This document shows positions 44,278 through 50,706 of a stretch of DNA of 59,684 nt, in pieces. The notes beneath the pieces are model-generated. The model saw nothing but the letters and a program-made list of their open reading frames with translations. It ran no database searches and had not been told where the DNA came from. Location: the NCBI RefSeq assembly GCF_947502445.1, contig NZ_CANMZW010000037.1, positions 1 to 59,684 of the forward strand, written 5' to 3'. Made by a program: the position numbers and the translations under genes. The DNA comes from an uncultured Brevibacillus sp. Its GTDB lineage: Bacteria > Bacillota > Bacilli > Brevibacillales > Brevibacillaceae. The stretch's first letter is position 1, and every line of letters starts with the position of its first letter.

Positions 44278-44652
44278 TTACTCCTCCTCTCCAACGATGC
44301 TTTGATATTTTCTTTCGATCAGGCGAATAAGCAGTTGAGTAGCGGACATCCCCTGCAACTCGGCTGCTTCAATCAATTTCTCTTTAATTTCGGGTTGAAA
44401 TTCATAAGGCAATTTCAACTTAGGTTCGCTTAAATGGCCGTTCATGCCTTTCTCAAATTCGATAGCATGCTGAACTAAGTTTTCCAAGGTATCGTTAGCC
44501 TTCGGTTCATATCCATACCTTACCAAGACTCTAAGTAGATAAGCTTTTAGTGACAACTGATCTTCTTCTGCGATTTCCATATGCATTTTGTCGTTTGAAA
44601 AAGTTAATTGGCACTCTACTCCATATCCAAACAAGTTCAGGTTATATTTCAT
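44278..44652 (-). CDS. Ribbon-helix-helix-like regulator, 124 residues
   Basis: The N-terminal 60 residues are an unrecognised alpha/beta part. The C-terminal 45 (LKLPYEFQPEIKEKLIEAA, then LQGMSATQLLIRLIERKYQ) match the ribbon-helix-helix pattern seen in the two neighbours. The architecture recalls HicB-type antitoxins, but no HicA-like toxin gene is next to it. It is transcribed with the 57-residue gene and preceded by a TTGTAACGTCACGCAATA site (44693-44710). Probably a DNA-binding regulator of the island. Confidence 0.72.
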   Translation of the reverse strand: MKYNLNLFGYGVECQLTFSNDKMHMEIAEEDQLSLKAYLLRVLVRYGYEPKANDTLENLVQHAIEFEKGMNGHLSEPKLKLPYEFQPEIKEKLIEAAELQGMSATQLLIRLIERKYQSIVGEEE

Positions 44653-44692
44653 GACACATCTCCTTCCCTTACGGTTTGTATTATAAAGTGTT

Positions 44693-44710
44693 TTGTAACG
44701 TCACGCAATA
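44693..44710. promoter_or_regulatory. GTAACGTTAC-type site upstream of the 124-residue regulator
   Basis: TTGTAACGTCACGCAATA, an imperfect version of TTGCGTAACGTTACGCAA, 40 bases before the regulator start. Confidence 0.6.
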
Positions 44711-44717
44711 TTCAATG

Positions 44718-44936
44718 TTAATCTTCGGGTTTATAATTCTGAATATTCGAGAAAATAACTTGCCCGTGTTGTTTATATTGGGCAAGTAAACCGTGTGTAG
44801 CCATAACGACAAGTTGTGTCTGTGACAACCCGGTTTCTTCCGCCATTTGTGAAAGTTGTTTCTTAACATTTTTCGGAAAATACACAGTTAGGCGGGGATT
44901 TTTTTCTTTATCCTTGTCATGTTCTTTTTCATCCAT
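44718..44936 (-). CDS. Ribbon-helix-helix (Arc/CopG-type) repressor, 72 residues
   Basis: A charged N-terminus (MDEKEHDKDKEKN) leads into a typical Arc fold: beta strand PRLTVYFPKNVKKQL, helix A KQLSQMAEETG, turn and helix B LSQTQLVVMATHGLL. An AGGAGGTAG site precedes the start. A perfect 16-bp inverted repeat lies 25-66 bases upstream, the likely operator for self-repression. It is the first of three tandem minus-strand ribbon-helix-helix genes. Confidence 0.82.
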   Translation of the reverse strand: MDEKEHDKDKEKNPRLTVYFPKNVKKQLSQMAEETGLSQTQLVVMATHGLLAQYKQHGQVIFSNIQNYKPED

Positions 44937-44961
44937 ACTATCTACCTCCTCGCCATCAATT

Positions 44962-45002
44962 ATAACACAAAATATGTGTTATTTTAACATATTTTGTGTT
45001 AT
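44962..45002. promoter_or_regulatory. Perfect 16-bp inverted repeat upstream of the Arc-like gene
   Basis: ATAACACAAAATATGT (44962-44977) and ACATATTTTGTGTTAT (44987-45002) with a 9-bp spacer. The arms also contain TAACACA/TGTGTTA dyads. Probable operator. Confidence 0.75.
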
Positions 45003-45838
45003 TTTTTTAATTTTTTGAACTGATTTATATCTCTTTCGTTATTTTATATTGTGTAACGTATAGTTACGTAATATAATATCATTAAGAAATTACGCCATAA
45101 GCATCATCTAAAGCATTAAATCAATACACAAAAGAAAAAGAGGATATACCCATTTCTTACGATCATACGCTGCCTCCTATTATGGATAAGCAAACCAAAG
45201 ACTAAACGTTCGACGATCAGCAGCTCCCTTTATGGCTATTGACGTGTCATCGTTACGGTTCAATTCCAAAAACGCACGTTAGCTGCTGTCGTGTACGCTA
45301 AGGTCCTTACAACCTCCGTACAGCCCTGGCAGCTTTTTTGTATACACGTTTTCAATTCTGTGCTGCCCATTATAAAAAAGGAAGCATGATCTTTACCAGC
45401 AATTTGGATTTTGCTAACTGGAATCAAGTGTTCAAGATAGACAAATGACGGTCGCATTAGTGGATCCACTTATCCACCGGGCTCACATTTTTGCAACGAA
45501 TAACGATAGTTACCAATTTAAGCAAAGCCTGAAGCAATCGTGATCATGAAAAAGCTACCCACCCATCGAGTGGTAATAATTTTGCCATGGTGGTTAATTT
45601 TTTGATGAACACGGTGATCAACTTGATTGACGTTTACAAAGTCACCCATTATATTAAAATCTCAACTACTTAAGGTAGACCATCTGATCACGCTAGGATA
45701 AATAGTTCAATACAGGTAGCAACAGTCAGACATTATTTCGCTTCACATTTGTCCATACTAGATGGACTTTTACCGAGTCGTCAAAACAAAGAAAAACGCC
45801 TGAATGTGAATTCAGGCGTTCGGTAACATAATGTGCAA
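45003..45838. other. AT-rich stretch without a convincing gene
   Basis: About 840 bases inside the island. A site GTGTAACGTATAGTTACGTAAT lies around 45051-45072, extending the island motif family. The only open frame of note (45260-45469, minus, 69 codons) has no ribosome site and no recognisable family. A terminator hairpin for the next gene lies at 45795-45820. The region looks like decayed DNA. Confidence 0.5.
45795..45820 (-). terminator. Terminator after the second island lipoprotein gene
   Basis: AACGCCTGAA and TTCAGGCGTT, a 10-bp stem, followed on the minus strand by a T-run. Confidence 0.88.
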
Positions 45839-46564
45839 TTATTTTTGCAAGAGAACTAGGCCATTTTTTGTATATTTGTATTCTTGAGGAGGAGCATTAT
45901 CTGTCATTTGAACCACAAAAGTGGGGTCAGTATATAAAACGCTTCTAGCGTTTAGTGCTTTATTCAGGTTAACACTCACCAATTGATTATTTTGTATGGT
46001 GTAAATCACAGTCTCATATGCATTAGGACTGCCGTATGAGGTGATGATTGCTTCAATTCCATCTTGGTCTAGGTTGACTATAGAAGAAGGGGAATTAAGG
46101 TATAGAAAAATCGAAGGAACATTGTTGTTAATCGTCAAGTAGTATTGAAAAGAACAATTAGCCCCACATAGTCCCCCAATATCAATAACAGACTGTTTAA
46201 ATAATGACGATGTTTTGACTTGTAATTGATCACTGTAAACCGGTGCGCCTATATCTCCTATTTCATAAAGGTTTGTTCCGATTTGAATGCCTCCATATAG
46301 AAGTATATCGCTCTCATTCGGTTTCGTAAAAGCGATAACCTTTACTTGATCTACCTGGACTTCCTTTACTATCTTTTGAATATCTTCTTTCTTCAAAGGC
46401 ATGACTTGTTTATCTACTTTGACAGGTTCATAGGTAAGAGGAATAGTACCGTTTTCTGCGTCTGAATTTGTTGATCCTACTGGCTTTTGATCTCCACAAC
46501 CTGTCATTACTAACAAAAGAAACAAAATGCATATGTATGACCGTAACTGTCTCAAAATTTTCAC
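45839..46564 (-). CDS. Lipoprotein of unknown function, island unit 2
   Basis: 241 residues. The signal contains FLLLVMTGC as lipobox. The mature part is mainly beta-like with a CGANCSFQYYL segment and no recognised family. It follows the RlpA/expansin-like gene on the same strand, as the first lipoprotein follows the lysozyme-like gene. The two lipoproteins are similar in length but not obviously in sequence. Like its counterpart it could be an immunity or inhibitor protein for the wall-active protein made from the preceding gene (inference). Confidence 0.82.
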   Translation of the reverse strand: MKILRQLRSYICILFLLLVMTGCGDQKPVGSTNSDAENGTIPLTYEPVKVDKQVMPLKKEDIQKIVKEVQVDQVKVIAFTKPNESDILLYGGIQIGTNLYEIGDIGAPVYSDQLQVKTSSLFKQSVIDIGGLCGANCSFQYYLTINNNVPSIFLYLNSPSSIVNLDQDGIEAIITSYGSPNAYETVIYTIQNNQLVSVNLNKALNARSVLYTDPTFVVQMTDNAPPQEYKYTKNGLVLLQK

Positions 46565-46653
46565 CTATTCCTTTAATTAATTTTATACTATTATTATATA
46601 CAGAAAAAGGGTATTTACCAAATACACCCAAATGACCAAAAACGAACGAAAAA

Positions 46654-46688
46654 ACATCCCGTTTCACTACTAAATGTAGGACGGGATG
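46654..46688 (-). terminator. Terminator after the RlpA-like gene
   Basis: CATCCCGT and ACGGGATG stem with a long loop, followed on the minus strand by TTTTTTCG. It lies between the effector and lipoprotein genes, so the latter depends on read-through or its own promoter. Confidence 0.75.
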
Positions 46689-46765
46689 CTTAATTTTGTG
46701 GTTATTTCGGTAAGAAATTGGGGTTAAAAAATAGGAAATTGATTATTGAGACATCCCCTTATTTA

Positions 46766-47605
46766 TTAACCTAGTAGTTCAATTTTTACAGATTTAGTAT
46801 TCGATGCAGGTTGTCCAATTTCAACCCATGCTCTATAGGTCAACTCAATTCCTTGGTTTGCAGGTCCAGTGTCTGTTACCCTTACTACAATTGATTTACC
46901 GTTAGATAAGTTTGTAACTTTGACAAACTTATTACGATAGGTTGTATTCCAGTTATTTGTGGGAGTCATAGCTGCTGTTAAATCGCAAGGGTGGAAAACT
47001 TCTGTGTTAGCAACTGATGCGCTTCTAATGTTCTCGACAGTTAAGGAGCCGCAAGTAGACGTTAGTCCCGGTTGTGTTCCTTGGCAAGGATGTCCATAGT
47101 AATGCAAGATTGCAGAAGAGGCGATAGTGCTAGCTACTGAGCTAGATATGTTTGTTGGTACGGTAAACCTACCGATATAGTCTTTGCCTGCCGCTGTGTT
47201 GAAGTTTGGCGTAACTGCATAACGAATACTGTTTGCTACTTGCAAAGCATCTACCCAAGGTTTTGAACTTCCACTAATAGTCAAAATAGCTGTTTGGTTC
47301 GTATTTCTTGGATCGCTCCAGTGTGTATTTTCATACAGCTTAGCAGGGTAGTATTGATTTGCAGCATTGGAAGTAGCATAAAAATATGTTTTCGCACCAA
47401 CATTTTTCCGTACCAAAGGGCACATTACCACATAAGATCCATTGACAATAGATGGAGTAATAAAGTCTAAATCGCGATTTGGGTCAGAAAAGGTGTAATT
47501 CAAGCGTTGAGCAATAACAGAAGCCTGTGTGGAATCACTCGCAGTATAAACGTTTGTACCGTTGACACTTACAATACTACCGGAATACGTTGCATTATTA
47601 GCCAT
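46766..47605 (-). CDS. RlpA/expansin-like double-psi beta-barrel protein without signal peptide
   Basis: 279 residues from ATG 47605 (AGGAGG upstream). There is no signal peptide; the N-terminal 155 residues (ANNATYSGSIVSVNGTNVY ...) are Asn/Ser/Thr-rich and unrecognised. The C-terminal 120 residues form a DPBB domain: HYYGHPCQGTQPG, TSTCGSLTV, a RVTDTGP motif with the likely catalytic Asp near 245, and IELTYRAWVEIG. DPBB proteins cleave or loosen peptidoglycan or plant cell walls. It is followed by a lipoprotein gene and preceded by several GTTACG repeats, mirroring the lysozyme-like unit. Confidence 0.82.
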   Translation of the reverse strand: MANNATYSGSIVSVNGTNVYTASDSTQASVIAQRLNYTFSDPNRDLDFITPSIVNGSYVVMCPLVRKNVGAKTYFYATSNAANQYYPAKLYENTHWSDPRNTNQTAILTISGSSKPWVDALQVANSIRYAVTPNFNTAAGKDYIGRFTVPTNISSSVASTIASSAILHYYGHPCQGTQPGLTSTCGSLTVENIRSASVANTEVFHPCDLTAAMTPTNNWNTTYRNKFVKVTNLSNGKSIVVRVTDTGPANQGIELTYRAWVEIGQPASNTKSVKIELLG

Positions 47606-47622
47606 TCAAAATTCCTCCTATA

Positions 47623-47761
47623 TAACGCATCGTTACGTTACGTATTATATTAAGTGAAAAAAAATGGGGATACAGTAACTGATAAGGTTTCCCCTACCTG
47701 ACCAGTCTGTTTCTTTTATCACTTAAATACATAATATTATATTACGTTACGTTACGCAATA
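47623..47761. promoter_or_regulatory. GTTACG repeats upstream of the RlpA-like gene
   Basis: CGTTACGTTACGTAT (47631-47645) and ATTACGTTACGTTACGCAAT (47741-47760) carry tandem GTTACG units of the same kind as the sites at 43150-43260. The first is 25-40 bases before the start codon; the second is about 135-155 bases upstream. Confidence 0.72.
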
Positions 47762-47804
47762 TACAAATTGATTTTTTTTAGGTTACCGCCATTGGCTCTA
47801 CCCC

Positions 47805-47989
47805 TGAAACCACTCCGCGAAAGCCCCCACCGAAAAGCAACTAGCAGCTATACAAAAAGCCAACGAAGCAAGGCAGCGCCTTCGTACTTGTCATCGATGC
47901 AGAGAGCTTCAGCAATACAAATACGACTCATGAACGGAATATGCGAAGGTTGTAGATTCCAAGAATTGCTTCAAATACAAGAAGAATAG
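47805..47989 (+). pseudogene. Frameshifted small zinc-ribbon gene remnant
   Basis: One frame reads PTEKQLAAIQKANEARQRLR, then TCHRCRELQQYKYDS and a TGA. A shifted frame continues from the overlapping ATG as MNGICEGCRFQELLQIQEE. Joined, they give a basic helix and a C-H-R-C ... C-E-G-C zinc-ribbon, as in small phage or plasmid proteins. No start codon with a ribosome site is seen. Confidence 0.45.
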
Positions 47990-48037
47990 GAATAGCGAGT
48001 ATGTGCGTGTCTATATCGCGATTAGTAAAAAGTAATA

Positions 48038-48077
48038 AAATGCCGGTATCCTTAGCGTACAGGAAACCGGCATTTTT
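48038..48077 (+). terminator. Terminator at the right edge of the island
   Basis: AAATGCCGGT and ACCGGCATTT with an inner CCT/AGG pair and a T-run. Confidence 0.88.
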
Positions 48078-48097
48078 TCCGTCATTCAGGGCTTAGT

Positions 48098-48121
48098 GTA
48101 CAAAATCCGCATTTGGTTGGC
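48098..48121 (+). repeat. Island-edge inverted element, right copy
   Basis: GTACAAAATCCGCAT followed four bases later by TTGGC; inverted partner of the element at 41176-41199. It lies about 170 bases upstream of the RpoN promoter, a normal distance for an enhancer site. Confidence 0.55.
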
Positions 48122-48231
48122 GGTTCCCCAAAAGAAAGATGATGGCTTGCCAAAAAAGACACACTTTGACAAAAATGACAACCACTGCAGGATTTCTTCT
48201 TCAAAAACGAGCCTATAAAGCCACGGTTTAG

Positions 48232-48253
48232 TTGCACGCTCATGTAATGCAAC
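48232..48253. promoter_or_regulatory. GTTGCA/TGCAAC dyad, candidate activator site
   Basis: GTTGCA-N10-TGCAAC, 26-47 bases upstream of the -24 element; close for an enhancer site, so it could instead be a repressor or IHF-type site. Confidence 0.4.
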
Positions 48254-48278
48254 AGCTTTAGACTAGACCTAACTGATT

Positions 48279-48294
48279 TGGCACAGTGCTTGCA
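48279..48294 (+). promoter_or_regulatory. Sigma-54 promoter of the SDR/GcvP-like/ABC/RocB operon
   Basis: TGGCAC-N5-TTGCA, a perfect RpoN consensus, 64 bases before the TTG start of the SDR gene. Confidence 0.9.
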
Positions 48295-48357
48295 TTATTC
48301 AAAAAGCAATGTATCACCATCACAAAAAGATTCATTTCACGAAAGGAATGATCCTAC

Positions 48358-49140
48358 TTGCTACGTACCAACGACCTGTTCAAATTAGAAGGAAAAGTAG
48401 CTTTAGTCACAGGTGGCGCTTCTGGAATCGGATTTGCGACAGCAAAACGATTGGCCGAATTTGGCGCGAACGTCATGCTGCTTGATATTAACGAAGAACT
48501 TGGTGAAACAGCTGCTCGTCATATACAGGATCTAGGTGGTGCCGCACGATTTTTCAAATGCAATGTCGTATCACAGGAAGACTGCCGCCAAGTGACTGAA
48601 GCCATCGAGGAAGCCTACGGTCGTATTGATATCTTGTTTAACAATGCGGGCGTCATTCGCCGCAAAACGGTGGTAGAGCTGGAGGAGCAGGATTGGGACC
48701 TGGTGATAAATGTCTCCCTGAAAGGTGCGTACAACCTCTCCAAATATGTGATTCCCATCATGGCTAAATCTGGCGGTGGCAGCATCATCAATACAGGCTC
48801 TGGCTGGGGTATCAAAGGTGGCGACAAAGCAGCAGCTTACTGCGCAGCCAAAGCCGGCGTGGTCAATTTGACACGCGCCATGGCGATTGACCACGGCCCT
48901 GAAAATATTCGCGTCAACTGCGTCTCGCCAGGCGATACGGATACGCCACTTTTGCGTGAGGAAGCCCGTCAACTGAACAAAGAGGAAAGCGCGTTCCTCG
49001 TATCATCCGCTCAGGGACGTCCTTTGGAACGTCTTGGCACGCCGCAGGACATCGCCAATGCCGTTCTCTTCTTTGCCAGCGACTTGTCCGCTTGGGTAAC
49101 CGGTTCCGTGTTAGTTGTTGATGGCGGGGGCCTCGCCTAG
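48358..49140 (+). CDS. Short-chain dehydrogenase/reductase (SDR)
   Basis: 260 residues from TTG 48358 (AAAGGA upstream). The NAD(P) motif is VTGGASGIG (TGxxxGxG), the strand-4 motif is NNAG, the catalytic Ser is in INTGSGWG and the Tyr/Lys pair in AAYCAAKAG (YxxxK). VLFFASDLSAWVTGSVLVVDGG closes it. Asp in MLLDINEE at the end of strand 2 favours NAD over NADP. As first gene of a sigma-54 operon with an amino-acid transporter and PLP enzymes, it probably oxidises or reduces an intermediate of amino-acid breakdown; the substrate is unknown. Confidence 0.9.
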   Translation: MLRTNDLFKLEGKVALVTGGASGIGFATAKRLAEFGANVMLLDINEELGETAARHIQDLGGAARFFKCNVVSQEDCRQVTEAIEEAYGRIDILFNNAGVIRRKTVVELEEQDWDLVINVSLKGAYNLSKYVIPIMAKSGGGSIINTGSGWGIKGGDKAAAYCAAKAGVVNLTRAMAIDHGPENIRVNCVSPGDTDTPLLREEARQLNKEESAFLVSSAQGRPLERLGTPQDIANAVLFFASDLSAWVTGSVLVVDGGGLA

Positions 49141-49203
49141 CATTTCCTAATGAGCCTTATGACTGAATTTTTAGAATAAACAACAAACGGAGGGTACGAA
49201 AAA

Positions 49204-50640
49204 ATGAGTGTAAAACGTTTTGCTCACCCCTATATTCCCAATTCTGCTCCCGAAGTAAAGGAACAGATGCTGCGTGACATCGGATTTTCAAGCATTGAGG
49301 ATATTTTTGCGGATATCCCCCAGGAGCTGCGCCTGCAAGCAAAGATGAACATTCCGCCAGCACTCACTGAGTATGAGCTGGATCGCCACGTAAACTTGCT
49401 CCTGAACAAAAATCATACGACCAAAGAAAATATCAGCTTCCTCGGTGCAGGCTGCTGGCCGCACTTCGTTCCTGTCGTATGTGACGAGATTAATTCACGA
49501 GCAGAATTTTTGACAGCCTATGCCGGGGAGCCTTACGAGGACAAGGGCCGTTTCCAGGCACTGTTTGAATACCAGAGCTTGGTGGCAGAGCTCGTGGACA
49601 TGGATGTCGTAAACGTTCCGACTTTCGACTGGGCACAGGCAGCCTCTACCGCGCTACGCATGGCTGCTCGCATCACCAAACGCACCGAGCTGTTGATTCC
49701 GAAAAACATAAACCCTGACAAGCTTTTGATTATCAGGAACTATACGTCTCCCGATCTGACCGTTACGTTGGTGGACTATGAAAACGAGACGGGCGCTCTG
49801 GACATGAGTGATCTGAAAGCCAAGCTCAGTGCCAGCACAGCTGCCGTTTACTTTGAAAACCCGACTTTCCTCGGATCAGTGGAAGCAAACGGTCAGCTAA
49901 TCGCAGATTTGGCTCATGCTGCTGGCGCCATTTGTGTCGTTGGTGTAGATCCAATCTCGCTAGGCGTCATGGAAGCACCGGCTAATTACGGAGCGGATAT
50001 CGTTTGTGGCGATTTGCAGCCTTTAGGCGTGCACATGCATTACGGCGGGGGACAATCCGGCTTTATCGCGACACATGACGACCCTACCTACGTCATGGAA
50101 TATCCATCTCGTCTGTTTGGAATTGCACCAACAGTCGTCGAGGGTGAATATGGCTTCGGGGATGTGGCCTACGACCGCACCTCCTTTGCCAAACGTGAAA
50201 ACGGCAAGGAATCCGTCGGTACGCAAACGGCGCTCTGGGGCATAACCGCGGGTGTTTACCTCGCTACGATGGGACCAGTTGGCATGGAAGAAGTGGGCCA
50301 AGGCATCATGCAGCGGTCCCAATATGCAGCCAAGCAGCTCTCATCCATTCCCGGAGTCGCTATCAAATTCTCTGCTCCCTTTTTCAAAGAGTTTGTCGTC
50401 GATTTTACGCAAACAGGCAAAACCGTAAAGGAAATCAATACGGCGCTGCTTGCCCAAGGCATCTTCGGAGGAGTCGATTTGACAGCACACTTCCCCGAGC
50501 TGGGACAATGCGCACTCTATTGTGTCACTGAAATCCATACCCAAGAAGAAATCGACAAGCTAACCACTGCCATCCAGAGTGTCATGCAAGTTAAGAAAAC
50601 CTTTATCGATGCTTCTTCAATGAGGAGCGACCGCGTTTAG
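49204..50640 (+). CDS. GcvPA-like PLP-family subunit, divergent
   Basis: 478 residues. The fold and order match glycine dehydrogenase subunit 1: MLRDIGFSSIEDIFADIPQELR, LNKNHTTKENISFLGAG, FGIAPTVVEGEYGFGD. Yet motifs strictly kept in true GcvPA differ: the usual TPYQPE-SQG segment reads AGEPYEDKGRFQ, and the usual YDGATA reads FDWAQA. No gcvT or gcvH is near. It is probably one half of a PLP decarboxylase-type enzyme with another amino-acid substrate. The last ~18 residues (MQVKKTFIDASSMRSDRV) are encoded by a dispersed repeat and are likely an add-on. Confidence 0.85.
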   Translation: MSVKRFAHPYIPNSAPEVKEQMLRDIGFSSIEDIFADIPQELRLQAKMNIPPALTEYELDRHVNLLLNKNHTTKENISFLGAGCWPHFVPVVCDEINSRAEFLTAYAGEPYEDKGRFQALFEYQSLVAELVDMDVVNVPTFDWAQAASTALRMAARITKRTELLIPKNINPDKLLIIRNYTSPDLTVTLVDYENETGALDMSDLKAKLSASTAAVYFENPTFLGSVEANGQLIADLAHAAGAICVVGVDPISLGVMEAPANYGADIVCGDLQPLGVHMHYGGGQSGFIATHDDPTYVMEYPSRLFGIAPTVVEGEYGFGDVAYDRTSFAKRENGKESVGTQTALWGITAGVYLATMGPVGMEEVGQGIMQRSQYAAKQLSSIPGVAIKFSAPFFKEFVVDFTQTGKTVKEINTALLAQGIFGGVDLTAHFPELGQCALYCVTEIHTQEEIDKLTTAIQSVMQVKKTFIDASSMRSDRV

Positions 50641-50662
50641 CGGAAAGTTTTCTTATACGTTC
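50590..50662. repeat. Dispersed structured repeat, copy 2
   Basis: Related to 22563-22637: AACCTTTATCGA, then GAGCGACCGCG-TTTAGCGG. Outer arms TAAGAAAACCTTT and AAAGTTTTCTTA pair (one bulge), and CCGC-GTTTA-GCGG is the inner hairpin. It overlaps the 3' end of the GcvPA-like gene and provides its stop codon. Confidence 0.7.
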
Positions 50663-50706
50663 AAAAAGTGTAAACACCACAATCAGCGAAGGAGACGATT
50701 GACGAG

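Larger units (their letters stand above)
47990..48357. other. Right edge of the island and sigma-54 control region
   Basis: Contains a plus-strand terminator (48038-48077), the right copy of the island-edge element (48098-48121), a dyad GTTGCA-N10-TGCAAC (48232-48253), and the -24/-12 promoter of the next operon (48279-48294). No gene is seen. Confidence 0.6.

Noticed and set aside
44278..44652. HicAB toxin-antitoxin system
   Set aside because: The 124-residue protein has a HicB-like arrangement, but no HicA-type double-stranded-RNA-binding toxin is encoded next to it.
45260..45469. 69-codon minus-strand frame in the island
   Set aside because: No ribosome site, no recognisable motif, flanked by non-coding sequence.
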